Assembly: GCF_004006535.1 (NCBI RefSeq)
Contig: NZ_RLIH01000004.1
Location: 62,001 to 126,000, forward strand
DNA length: 64,000 nt
Direction of reading: 5' to 3'
From: Anaerosphaera multitolerans
Lineage (GTDB): Bacteria; Bacillota; Clostridia; Tissierellales; Peptoniphilaceae
Part shown: in pieces, positions 50,589-58,466 of the stretch
Layout of the letters: every line of letters begins with the position of its first letter
How positions within the stretch are numbered: position 1 is the stretch's first letter
Notes under the pieces: model-generated
Database searches by the model: none
The model's input: only the letters and a program-made list of their open reading frames with translations
What the model was told of the DNA's origin: nothing
Made by a program: the position numbers and the translations under genes

Positions 50589-51758
50589 ATGAAAGATTTT
50601 ATTTTTGAAGTTGGAACGAAGATACTTTTTGGGGAAGATCAATTAAAACATCTGCCAAAGGAAATAAAAAAATATGGAAACAGCGTTTTATTTTGTTACG
50701 GCGGCGGCAGTATTAAGAAATTGGGACTTTATGACGATGTGGTGAAATTATTAGAAGAAAATGGTATCGCCTACAGTGAACTAAGTGGAATAGAGCCTAA
50801 TCCAAGAGTGGAGTCAGCTATTGACGGTATTAGAATTGCAAGAGAAAATAAAGTGGATTTAGTACTAGCTGTAGGTGGAGGTTCAGTAATAGACTGCGCT
50901 AAACTTATAGCGGCGGGATACTATGTAGATGAAAATCCTTGGGACATAGTAGTTGGAAAGGTAAAAGTTGAAAAAGCCCTTCCACTAGGTACTATTTTAA
51001 CTTTAGCTGCAACGGGTTCTGAAATGGATACGGATTCCGTTATAACTAATTTGGAAACGAAGCAAAAGTTGGGATGGGGAAGTAAACATGTACTTCCGAA
51101 ATTTTCAATAATGAACCCCGTATATACCTATTCTGTAAATAAGCACCACACTGCTGCGGGAGTGGCGGACATTATGAGCCATACTATGGAAAATTATTTT
51201 TCTTTAAATGACGGATGTTACTTAGTGGACAGACTTGCAGAGGGGATTTTAAAAACATGTATTAAATATGGACCTGTAGCCTTGGAAAGTCCTGAGGACT
51301 TCGATGCCAGAGCAAATATTATGTGGGCAAATTCCTGGGCAATAAACGGACTGTTAAAGACAGGTAAAGATACCAGCTGGAGTGTCCATGCCATAGAACA
51401 TGAGTTAAGTGCCTTTTATGATATAACTCACGGTACGGGATTGGCAATATTGACACCTAATTGGTTAAGACACGTTTTAAATGAACATACTGCTAATAAG
51501 ATAGCTATATTTGGTAAAAATGTCTTTGGAATTGAACCTAGCGGCGATAAATTTGCCGATGCCAATAAGGCGATTGATGCTTTAAGAGAATTTTTTGATA
51601 AGATGGGAATTCCTAAGGGATTAAGAGATTTGGGAATAGGCGAAGAACATTTAGAGGAAATGGCGGAGCTTACTATAAAACATAAGGGCGGTCCAATTGA
51701 CGGTTTTATAACCATAGATGTGGAAGATGTGTTGGAAATTTATAAAATGAGCTTATAA
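50589..51758 (+). CDS. Iron-containing alcohol dehydrogenase, BdhA/YqhD type
   Basis: 389-residue group III metal-dependent dehydrogenase. Nucleotide binding: CYGGGSIKKLGLYDDV and AVGGGSVIDCAKLIA (about residues 95-110). Metal ligands: aspartate and histidine in ADIMSHTMENYF (near residue 195), and histidines in WSVHAIEHELSAFYDITHGTGLA. The layout matches NADPH-dependent butanol dehydrogenase or YqhD, which reduce aldehydes. Likely fermentative or detoxifying (the methylglyoxal synthase elsewhere may be relevant). AAGGAGG precedes the ATG. Single-gene unit. Confidence 0.9.
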   Translation: MKDFIFEVGTKILFGEDQLKHLPKEIKKYGNSVLFCYGGGSIKKLGLYDDVVKLLEENGIAYSELSGIEPNPRVESAIDGIRIARENKVDLVLAVGGGSVIDCAKLIAAGYYVDENPWDIVVGKVKVEKALPLGTILTLAATGSEMDTDSVITNLETKQKLGWGSKHVLPKFSIMNPVYTYSVNKHHTAAGVADIMSHTMENYFSLNDGCYLVDRLAEGILKTCIKYGPVALESPEDFDARANIMWANSWAINGLLKTGKDTSWSVHAIEHELSAFYDITHGTGLAILTPNWLRHVLNEHTANKIAIFGKNVFGIEPSGDKFADANKAIDALREFFDKMGIPKGLRDLGIGEEHLEEMAELTIKHKGGPIDGFITIDVEDVLEIYKMSL

Positions 51759-51770
51759 TTAATTAAGATG

Positions 51771-51800
51771 ATGGCAGCTAAAGGTTGCCATTATTTTATT
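51771..51800 (+). terminator. Terminator after the Fe-alcohol dehydrogenase
   Basis: ATGGCAGC and GGTTGCCAT pair (one G-T) around TAAA, followed by TATTTTATTTTA. Confidence 0.65.
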
Positions 51801-51828
51801 TTACTTGAAAAAGCATATTGGATATAAT
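51800..51828 (+). promoter_or_regulatory. trmL promoter
   Basis: TTTACT, 17-base spacer, TATAAT at 51823-51828. Confidence 0.6.
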
Positions 51829-51863
51829 TAAAGGTAAATTAATTTGTAAGGAGAGAAAGTTTA

Positions 51864-52331
51864 ATGTCATTAAATATAGTTTTTTATGAGCCTGAAATTC
51901 CTTTTAACACCGGAGCCATAGCAAGGACTTGCGGTTTGACAAACACAAGCCTCCACTTAGTAAAGCCCCTTGGTTTTTCTGTAGATGATTCCCATTTAAA
52001 GAGGGCCGGTCTAGATTATTGGCACCTTGTGGATATAAATTATTATGAAAATTTCAATGAACTTTTAGAAAAGTATCCTGATAATTCCTTTTACTATGCA
52101 AGTACCAAGTCAAAGCAAAGGTACAGTGATGTAAAGTATAAGGACGGAGATTTTATAGTATTTGGTCCTGAAACCAGAGGTTTACCCGAGGACTTAATAT
52201 TTAAAAACATGGATACTGCTATTAGAATACCCATGTTAAAAGACTTTGGAAGGAGTCTGAACTTATCAAATGCAGCTAATATAGTGCTCTTTGAAGCGCT
52301 GAGACAACTTAATTTTTTAGATTTGGAATAA
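51864..52331 (+). CDS. trmL: tRNA (cytidine/uridine-34-2'-O)-methyltransferase TrmL
   Basis: 155-residue SPOUT methyltransferase modifying the wobble base of tRNA-Leu. Motifs: FYEPEIPFNTGAIARTCGLTN at the start, FGPETRGLPEDLI (about residues 98-110) and IPMLKDFGRSLNLSNAANIVLFEALRQL. AAGGAGAG precedes the ATG. It ends in a terminator hairpin facing the convergent yitT-type gene. Confidence 0.93.
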   Translation: MSLNIVFYEPEIPFNTGAIARTCGLTNTSLHLVKPLGFSVDDSHLKRAGLDYWHLVDINYYENFNELLEKYPDNSFYYASTKSKQRYSDVKYKDGDFIVFGPETRGLPEDLIFKNMDTAIRIPMLKDFGRSLNLSNAANIVLFEALRQLNFLDLE

Positions 52332-52352
52332 GGATATTAGATATCCTTTTTT
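52330..52352 (+). terminator. Terminator between trmL and the YitT gene
   Basis: AAGGATAT and ATATCCTT pair around TAG, followed by seven T; overlaps the last codons of both convergent genes. Confidence 0.8.
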
Positions 52353-53221
52353 TCATAGGTAAATCCCTCTCCTTCAACTTCAGAAACGTGGGATATGAAC
52401 ATAAAGGCATGTTCATCTTTGGCCTTTACAAAGCTTCTAAGCTTAATATAGTCCTTTCTATCCACTATAGTTGTAAGGATTTTTCTAGGCGTACTTGAAT
52501 AGCCTCCTTCTGCATTATAAATAGTACTTCCCCTATAGAGATCTCTTATAATATATGTATTTATCTCCTCTAGTTTTTCAGAGATTATAGTTATATTGTA
52601 CTTGGAGTTAAATCCTTGAAGGAGCTTATCTATAATTGTGGAATTTAAAACCACGCCCAGTAATGAGTACATACCTATAGTGGGTCCGAAATTTAAAATT
52701 GCTCCCAAAGTAATACACCCGTCTATTAAGGCCAAACTTGAACCAAAGGAGAGCCTGGTGTACTTTTCCAAAATTTTTCCCAATATGTCCGTTCCGCCAG
52801 TAGAAGCTCCCGCATTTATTACAAGACTTATACCCGCTCCTTGAATAATCATTCCAAAAATTAAATTTATCAATAGATCATCGGAAATAGTTCCGCTTAA
52901 AGGTACAAATATTTCAAAAACTCTTAGGAAAAAGGAAAGAGCAAGAGAGGCATAAATGGTATAGGCGCCAAATTCTCTACCGATTATTATAATCCCCAGC
53001 GCATTTAAAAATATATTAAAAAATAAAATTATAAAGCTGATAGGTATGTTTTGAAAAAAGGAGGATACTATTATGGAAATACCCGTAACTCCTCCGGCTG
53101 CTAAATTATTGGGAATTGTAAAAAAGTAAAGACCGGTACTTAATATGAAAACACCCAAAGTTACGATTAAAAATTTTTTAAAATTATCCGTTGATAAAGT
53201 GTAGTTTTTCTTTTTTGCCAT
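52337..53221 (-). CDS. YitT-family membrane protein
   Basis: 294-residue YitT protein: five to six membrane segments (about residues 10-190) and a C-terminal cytoplasmic DUF2179 domain (TIISEKLEEINTYIIRDLYRGSTIYNAEGGYSS and ILTTIVDRKDYIKLRSFVKAKDEHAFMFI). The membrane part shows TIPNNLAAGGVTGISIIV and GAGISLVINAGASTGGTDILGKI, as in the family. Function is unknown; some are thought to be ion or metabolite transporters. GGGTGAT precedes the ATG. Confidence 0.88.
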   Translation of the reverse strand: MAKKKNYTLSTDNFKKFLIVTLGVFILSTGLYFFTIPNNLAAGGVTGISIIVSSFFQNIPISFIILFFNIFLNALGIIIIGREFGAYTIYASLALSFFLRVFEIFVPLSGTISDDLLINLIFGMIIQGAGISLVINAGASTGGTDILGKILEKYTRLSFGSSLALIDGCITLGAILNFGPTIGMYSLLGVVLNSTIIDKLLQGFNSKYNITIISEKLEEINTYIIRDLYRGSTIYNAEGGYSSTPRKILTTIVDRKDYIKLRSFVKAKDEHAFMFISHVSEVEGEGFTYEKKDI

Positions 53222-53282
53222 TTAATCACCCTATTTAATTATAGGTGCTCTTTAATAATTTAACAAGATAATAAAAGTTGCC

Positions 53283-53849
53283 CTAGAGGGGCAACAAGTT
53301 TAAGTGCTCAAACAGGATTTTAGTTCCCATTAGTATTAAAATTATTCCTCCGGCAAATTCTGCTTTTTGTTTGTATCTGATGCCGAAGATGTTTCCCAGT
53401 TCCACTCCCAGTATGGAAATAAAAAAAGTGATAATTCCAATTAGAAGTGATGATTGGATTATTTTTACATTTAAAAAGGCGAAGGTAACGCCAATAGCTA
53501 AGGCATCAATACTTGTGGCAATTGCTATAGTAACCATTGATTTAAAATTAAAGTCGCAGTCAATGGGACAGTCCTTGTCAAAGGATTCCTTAATCATATT
53601 AAGTCCAATAACTCCAAGTAGTATAAAGGCAACCCAGTGGTCTATGTCCTTTATTTCATTGGCAAAATTATTTGCCAGTAAAAAGCCTATAACAGGCATA
53701 AGTCCTTGAAAAAGTCCGAAATAAGTACCGGCCTTTACTGATTTTTTAAAGTCTCTTCTTTGAAGAGAAAGACCTTTACAAACCGAGGCGGCAAAGGCGT
53801 CCATTGATAAGCCCAATCCAATTAAGGATACGCTAAGTAAATTTTCCAT
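53283..53849 (-). CDS. MntP-family manganese exporter-like protein
   Basis: 188-residue six-helix membrane protein with the repeated DUF204 motif: LSMDAFAASVCKG (about residues 13-25) and ATSIDALAIGVTF (near residue 107). The paired aspartates in the two repeats are needed for Mn2+ export in MntP. It could instead be a YtaF-like paralogue. The ATG at 53849 follows GGGGTG; an ATG at 53861 would extend it by four residues. The leader has a terminator-like hairpin with an alternative pairing, which suggests regulation by a metal. Confidence 0.8.
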   Translation of the reverse strand: MENLLSVSLIGLGLSMDAFAASVCKGLSLQRRDFKKSVKAGTYFGLFQGLMPVIGFLLANNFANEIKDIDHWVAFILLGVIGLNMIKESFDKDCPIDCDFNFKSMVTIAIATSIDALAIGVTFAFLNVKIIQSSLLIGIITFFISILGVELGNIFGIRYKQKAEFAGGIILILMGTKILFEHLNLLPL

Positions 53850-53866
53850 ATTACACCCCATTAATT

Positions 53867-53928
53867 AAAAAAGACCCATCTATTTGAGATAAGTCAAAAA
53901 TAGCCAGTTGACTTACCCTCAGTCAACT
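53867..53928 (-). promoter_or_regulatory. Riboswitch-like leader of the mntP-type gene
   Basis: Read on the minus strand: hairpin A is AGTTGACT-N7-AGTCAACT (53928-53906). Next comes GACTTATCT pairing with AGATGGGTC (53895-53873, two G-T), followed by a T run at 53872-53867, a terminator just before the gene. GGTAAGTC, in the loop and 3' arm of hairpin A, can instead pair with GACTTATC, the terminator's 5' arm. That is a switch between two structures. The yybP-ykoY (Mn2+) consensus was not found. Confidence 0.5.
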
Positions 53929-54092
53929 AATTTATATCAATCTTAACAAATAAAAAACTTCATTTCAAGGGGCCTATTTAAGAGAATGATTTAACGAAGA
54001 ATGTCCTTTCTCAATTAAATTATAATATTTATCTTAGAAAGTATGGTGTGATTTTAAAGAGGATAAAAGATTTTCAATTTTTATTCAAGACT

Positions 54093-54120
54093 TTGAATTA
54101 CCTGCTTTATATGTTAATAT
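54093..54120 (+). promoter_or_regulatory. Possible mgtE promoter
   Basis: TTGAAT, 16-base spacer, TAATAT. The rest of 53929-54092 is AT-rich with no clear structure; no M-box was recognised. Confidence 0.45.
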
Positions 54121-54164
54121 TTTAATAGATTTAAGAAAGCTAAGGAAGGCGAGGCGGTGAACTT

Positions 54165-55526
54165 ATGGAATATCAAGAGTATAAAGAGTATAGGGATTAT
54201 TTTAAAAGTTTAATTGAGAAAAAAGAACTGAAAGAATTAAAGGAATCTGTATCTGAATTAAGTAACGTAGTGGACATTGCGGAAATAATCGAGGATATGG
54301 AAGACAAGGACATGTTACTGGTATTTAGAATGCTTCCCAAGGATAAAAGTGCCGAAGTTTTTTCTTATATGGAACTTAATGACCAGTTGAGAATAGTAAA
54401 TTCCATAACAGACAAAGAGTTAAGCGAAATAATAGATGAACTTTATTTTGACGACAGAATAGACATCTTGGAGGAAATGCCCGCTAACGTAGTTACAAAA
54501 GTGCTAAAGGGAACACCGGTAAATGAGCGGAAATTAATAAATGAATTTTTAAGGTATCCGGAAAATTCCGCCGGCTCTCTTATGACTATTGAATATGTGG
54601 TTTTAAAACCGGAGATGACTGTAAAAGAAGCTTTGGACCATATTAAAGAAGTTGGAATGGACAAGGAAACTATCTATACCTGTTACGTTGAAAATGAGTA
54701 TAAAATGTTAATAGGTTTCGTATCTTTAAGAACCTTAGTAGTTTCAGATGAAAGTAAGAAAATTAAGGACATAATGATTGAAGACGTAGTAAGTGTTAAT
54801 ACTTTAGAGGATCAGGAGGAAGTTGCCGATGCTTTTGTAAAGTACGGTTATATTGCACTTCCAGTAGTTGATGGAGAATATAGGCTTTGCGGTATTATAA
54901 CTTTTGACGATATTATGGACATAGTTGAATCTGAGGCCACTGAAGACTTTCATAAGATGGCAGCCATAAATCCTTCAGAAGATGAATATTTGGATCAAAC
55001 TCCCTGGCAGCTTTCCAAGAACAGAATACCTTGGCTTTTAATACTTATGATTTCAGCTACCTTTACAGGTGGGATTATAAATAGGTACAATTATATTCTT
55101 GTTGAGTATATGATTTTAAATTCCTTTGTACCAATGATGACTGACACAGGCGGTAACTCAGGTTCTCAATCTTCTACAATTGTAATTCGTGCGCTTGCCA
55201 CAGGAGAGATAGGACTTTCCGATGCAATGAGAGTTATGTTTAAAGAAGTGAAAGTTGGAATTATTTGTGGCGGTATTTTAAGTTTTGTAAACTTTTTAAG
55301 ATTGATTTTTATAGCAAATATAGATAGGACCATTGCAGTATTAGTTTCAATTACGATGTTTATAACTGTGGTGCTGTCAAAGTTTTTAGGAGCCGCACTT
55401 CCAATGTTGGTAAAGAGAATGAATTTAGACCCTGCCATAATGGCATCGGCTTTAATCACCACTATTATTGACTCAGTAGTACTTTTAATTTATTTTGGTC
55501 TGGCAGCAAGTTTTTTACCCTTATAA
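54165..55526 (+). CDS. mgtE: Magnesium transporter MgtE
   Basis: 453-residue MgtE: N-terminal superhelical domain (about residues 20-130, EDMEDKDMLLVFRMLPKDKSAEVF), two CBS domains (about 135-255) and a five-helix C-terminal membrane domain (about 280-453). The pore signature is MMTDTGGNSGSQSSTIVIRALATGE near residue 325, and AALPMLVKRMNLDPAIMASALITTIID carries the Mg2+-binding aspartate. Mg2+ uptake channel gated by the N and CBS domains. GGCGAGGCGG upstream of the ATG gives a weak ribosome binding site. Confidence 0.96.
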   Translation: MEYQEYKEYRDYFKSLIEKKELKELKESVSELSNVVDIAEIIEDMEDKDMLLVFRMLPKDKSAEVFSYMELNDQLRIVNSITDKELSEIIDELYFDDRIDILEEMPANVVTKVLKGTPVNERKLINEFLRYPENSAGSLMTIEYVVLKPEMTVKEALDHIKEVGMDKETIYTCYVENEYKMLIGFVSLRTLVVSDESKKIKDIMIEDVVSVNTLEDQEEVADAFVKYGYIALPVVDGEYRLCGIITFDDIMDIVESEATEDFHKMAAINPSEDEYLDQTPWQLSKNRIPWLLILMISATFTGGIINRYNYILVEYMILNSFVPMMTDTGGNSGSQSSTIVIRALATGEIGLSDAMRVMFKEVKVGIICGGILSFVNFLRLIFIANIDRTIAVLVSITMFITVVLSKFLGAALPMLVKRMNLDPAIMASALITTIIDSVVLLIYFGLAASFLPL

Positions 55527-55620
55527 TTTAGAAAAAAATTGTAAAGGGAACTCTATAAGTTTTAGAGAAAGAAAACAATTCTTTTTGATTTTAAAAGAGA
55601 ATTGAAAGGACGGATAAATT

Positions 55621-56091
55621 ATGAAACTTCTTAAATATTATAAGTATGATTTCATTATTGCATTTATTTTAACTTTACTGGCAACGAATTATGAAAGTAT
55701 TTTTAAAATTGGAAGGCATTTTGAAAAATCATGAAAATTTAATTTTAACTATGGTTTTTCTCTTGTTTTATCTATCCATAAGTCTTATTAGATATATCTT
55801 CATAGCTGATTATAATAAAGCTGTAGTTCCTAATATTAAAGATAAAAAATATTAGGAGGGTTTTATTTTAAAGAATCACTTCAAAGTGAAGAGATGTTTC
55901 GCAAAGGACAAAAAATGTGAGTTTTAATTAATATGGCGGCAGCTACAGGTCTAGTTTTATTTACTTTTTTTAAAAAAGGGTTTCAAGATTTTAGCCCGTT
56001 GTACCCGAATGTTATGGGCTTATTAATAGTTATAATAGCGGTGACGTCCTGGGTTTTTACTAAGTATTATTTAAAAAGAATTAAGCGCTAG
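55621..56091 (+). pseudogene. Decayed small membrane-protein gene
   Basis: Three short frames in a row look like pieces of one protein. 55621-55734 gives 37 residues (start MKLLKYYKYDFIIAFILTLL) with GAAAGGACGG before the ATG. 55691-55855, in another frame, gives 54 residues with one membrane segment (TMVFLLFYLSISLIRYIFI). 55933-56091 gives 52 residues with a membrane segment and basic tail (VMGLLIVIIAVTSWVFTKYYLKRIKR); its frame continues upstream past one TGA as LQSEEMFRKGQKM. That is consistent with frameshifts and a stop in a DUF-type multi-helix protein. They could instead be separate tiny membrane proteins. The region 55527-55620 and 56092-56183 is otherwise empty. Confidence 0.5.
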
Positions 56092-56183
56092 ATTAAAATA
56101 GTAATAGTATAGAAAAGCAATTATAAATAATAATAGATGAATTATATGTAAAGGGATTATAATATTAAAATGAGGTGTTAAAT

Positions 56184-56717
56184 ATGGAAATAATAAAAAA
56201 AGAAGAATTTGTAACTACTGATTGGAGTGGAGGAACTACTACAGAGGTTTATATCAGTCCCAAGGGAGCAAATGTGTCAGAAAGGGATTTTGACTATAGA
56301 GTTTCCACAGCAACTTGCGAATTAGATGAAAGTGTGTTTTCAGATTACAGCGGCTTTGTAAGATTTATAGCTCCTGTTGATGCAAATTTAAATTTAAAAA
56401 ACGGTGATGAAGAAATTACACTTAGACCTTATGAAGTATATAGATTTGACGGTTCGGACAGTGTGGTAGGCTACAGTAAAGTGCGTGATTTTAATTTGAT
56501 TTTTAAAAAGGGTCTGTCCGGAAAAATGTATTCTACTATAGTAAATGGCCAGGCCAGAATAGAAAACTTTTCAAAGAAGATGTTGATATTTAATAATGAC
56601 TCTGAAATAGAAGTTAATAATAAAGATTTTGAAATTTTCAGCGCCATAGTTTTAGACATAGATGAAGTAGTTAACTTTAGAGGCTATGGAAGTTTAATAA
56701 TCTGTGAAATGAATTAA
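56184..56717 (+). CDS. HutD/Ves-family cupin protein
   Basis: 177-residue HutD-like protein, a beta-rich double cupin. Family segments: TDWSGGTTTEVYISP near residue 12, FDYRVSTATCELDESVFSDYSGF, and YEVYRFDGSDSVVGYSKVRDFNLIFKKG. HutD accompanies histidine utilisation in some bacteria, but no hut genes are nearby, so the role here is open. The ATG at 56184 has GAGGTG; the GTG at 56175 overlaps that site. Preceded by the decayed gene and followed by a terminator. Confidence 0.85.
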   Translation: MEIIKKEEFVTTDWSGGTTTEVYISPKGANVSERDFDYRVSTATCELDESVFSDYSGFVRFIAPVDANLNLKNGDEEITLRPYEVYRFDGSDSVVGYSKVRDFNLIFKKGLSGKMYSTIVNGQARIENFSKKMLIFNNDSEIEVNNKDFEIFSAIVLDIDEVVNFRGYGSLIICEMN

Positions 56718-56739
56718 ATATTTTTGGAATAATAACTTA

Positions 56740-56765
56740 AAAACACTCGATTGAGTGTTTTTTAG
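56740..56765. terminator. Bidirectional terminator after the HutD gene
   Basis: AAAACACTC and GAGTGTTTT pair (9 bp) around GATT; T run on the plus strand and A run on the other side, so it also serves the convergent glutaredoxin gene. Confidence 0.85.
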
Positions 56766-56773
56766 TTTACATA

Positions 56774-57013
56774 TTAAAGAAATTTTTCCTGTAAGTAGTT
56801 AATTATGTCATTTGATTCATAAAGAGCTTCATCGTCTATAAAAAGGCAAGGAATTTGTCTCTTTCCGCCTTTTTCAATTAAATAATTTTGCGCTTCCAAG
56901 TCCTTATTAATATTTACAATTTCCACATCCTCTATATTGTTCTTTTTAATAAATCTTTCCACTTTTATACAGTAGGGGCAGAAATTACCTGTAAACAGTT
57001 TTAAATCTTCCAT
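56774..57013 (-). CDS. Glutaredoxin-like thiol-disulfide protein
   Basis: 79-residue glutaredoxin-fold protein with the redox motif NFCPYCIKV (Cys-Pro-Tyr-Cys near residues 11-14), cis-proline loop RQIPCLFID and GSH-contact-like SNDIINYL. It may reduce disulfides or ribonucleotide reductase; NrdH-like function is possible. The ATG at 57013 has GGAGA upstream; the TTG at 57025 is rejected. Single gene. Upstream 57014-57239 is AT-rich with nothing recognised. Confidence 0.88.
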   Translation of the reverse strand: MEDLKLFTGNFCPYCIKVERFIKKNNIEDVEIVNINKDLEAQNYLIEKGGKRQIPCLFIDDEALYESNDIINYLQEKFL

Positions 57014-57239
57014 TTCATTCTCCAATCTAATATCAATTTTCTTTAAGTAGGTTTGTAGTATCTAGACAGGTCTACAAGTTAAATTATCTTTGTTAAAAAC
57101 TTTTACATATGTTATAAAATTTCAGCACCTTAATTATTTTAATTTAGTGCTTTAAAAAAAGATTTTATTAAGATATTTAACCATCTACAATACCTGCGAG
57201 CTATAAAATTTATTTACCCCTATTGATTTAACTGAAACA

Positions 57240-57268
57240 TTTAAAAAATAGCTTTTTTTTGATATAAT
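57240..57268 (+). promoter_or_regulatory. Promoter of the coiled-coil gene
   Basis: TTTAAA (57240-57245), 17-base spacer, TATAAT (57263-57268), 24 bases before the ATG. Confidence 0.65.
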
Positions 57269-57291
57269 GAGAAAGATTAGAGGTGAAATAA

Positions 57292-57675
57292 ATGTCATTA
57301 TTGGACAATTTTTCTGGAAATTTAGATGATTTAAAATCAACTGTTAAGGATTTTACTGAACTGATAAAGAATAATTCCAAGGAATTAAAGGAACAAACTG
57401 CAATTAGATTGGAAATATCCAAGGAAGAACGTAAGTTAGCTTCAATGTATAGAGATATTGGAGAAACTTTTTATAAAGAACATAATAAGCTTTCAAATCA
57501 TAGTAATGACTATATTGAATCTAAAATTGGAGAAATAGATATAGTAGTTGCAAAGATAGAATCCTTAAAGATGAAATTGGAAACGGGTTTTACTGCGGAA
57601 AAAACAGAAGGTGATTTTAAAAGCGGGAAACCTGAAAGTATAGTTTATATAGACGAGGAAGATTTAAATAAGTAA
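57292..57675 (+). CDS. Small coiled-coil protein
   Basis: 127 residues, soluble, predominantly alpha-helical. Residues about 10-100 have heptad-like leucine/isoleucine spacing (DLKSTVKDFTELIKNNSKELKEQ, then EISKEERKLASMYRDIGETF), suggesting a coiled coil. The C-terminus is acidic. Not a recognised family. AGAGGTG precedes the ATG. It lies 15 bases before the alpha/beta hydrolase and may be cotranscribed with the hydrolase-MurF-Ddl cluster. Confidence 0.7.
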   Translation: MSLLDNFSGNLDDLKSTVKDFTELIKNNSKELKEQTAIRLEISKEERKLASMYRDIGETFYKEHNKLSNHSNDYIESKIGEIDIVVAKIESLKMKLETGFTAEKTEGDFKSGKPESIVYIDEEDLNK

Positions 57676-57690
57676 TCCTTTGGAGGTAAG

Positions 57691-58458
57691 ATGGAAAAAA
57701 GTAGATTGGAAGTTCTATCTACAGAACTGAGTTATATAGAAGTGGGAGAGGGAAAGCCCCTTGTCATTCTTCATGGCTGGGGCGCAAATATTGAATCCAT
57801 TACTCCCATAGTAAATGCAGCTCCCAAAGGTTATAAGATCTATGCCTATGATGCTCCCGGTTTTGGCGACAGTCAAGAGCCTTCTGACACTTTATCAACA
57901 GAGGATTATTATAGGTACCTTTTTGAATTTTTAAAAGTAAAAAATATTAAAAAGGCCACCTTTATAGGACATTCCTTTGGAGGCAAGACTCTGACTATTT
58001 TTGCTGCAAAACATCCTGAGATGGTGGAGAAATTGATTTTAATAGATGCATCGGGAGTAATACCTAAGAGAACTTTAAAGTATTATTTTAAAGTTTATAC
58101 TTTTAAAACTCTTAGATTTCTTTACACAAAGCTGTTTTTTTGGAATAACAATACAGATGGCATAAGGAAATTTTATGAGAAGTTCGGTTCCGATGACTAT
58201 CAAAATTCTCAAGGAGTTATGAGAAAGACCTTTGTAAAGGTGGTAAATGAATCCACTGTGGAATATTTTAGAAATATTAAAGCTCCTACACTTATTATTT
58301 GGGGGGAGAATGATGATGAAACTCCTCTTTATATGGCAAGGGTATTTGAGGATAACATAGAGGACAGTGGACTGGTAGTGTTGAAAAATGCGGGACATTA
58401 CAGTTATATAGATGATTATGGGACATTTAGCGCAGTGTTGAATTCCTTTTTAGATTAG
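57691..58458 (+). CDS. Alpha/beta hydrolase
   Basis: 255-residue alpha/beta-hydrolase-fold protein. Oxyanion motif LHGWGAN (about residues 28-34), nucleophile elbow GHSFGGKT (Ser near residue 93), acid residue likely in WGENDDETP (near residue 208) and histidine in NAGHYSYIDD near residue 234. All three catalytic positions are present, so it should be an active hydrolase or esterase; substrate unknown. TGGAGG precedes the ATG. It starts 15 bases after the coiled-coil gene and 8 bases before the MurF-like gene. Confidence 0.85.
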   Translation: MEKSRLEVLSTELSYIEVGEGKPLVILHGWGANIESITPIVNAAPKGYKIYAYDAPGFGDSQEPSDTLSTEDYYRYLFEFLKVKNIKKATFIGHSFGGKTLTIFAAKHPEMVEKLILIDASGVIPKRTLKYYFKVYTFKTLRFLYTKLFFWNNNTDGIRKFYEKFGSDDYQNSQGVMRKTFVKVVNESTVEYFRNIKAPTLIIWGENDDETPLYMARVFEDNIEDSGLVVLKNAGHYSYIDDYGTFSAVLNSFLD

Positions 58459-58466
58459 GAGAGTGT

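Noticed and set aside
53371-53709. 112-residue plus-strand frame inside the MntP-type gene
   Set aside because: It is opposite a conserved membrane-protein gene; composition and lack of a ribosome binding site mark it as a shadow.
53929-54164. M-box Mg2+ riboswitch before mgtE
   Set aside because: None of the conserved M-box segments could be recognised, and no terminator precedes the gene.
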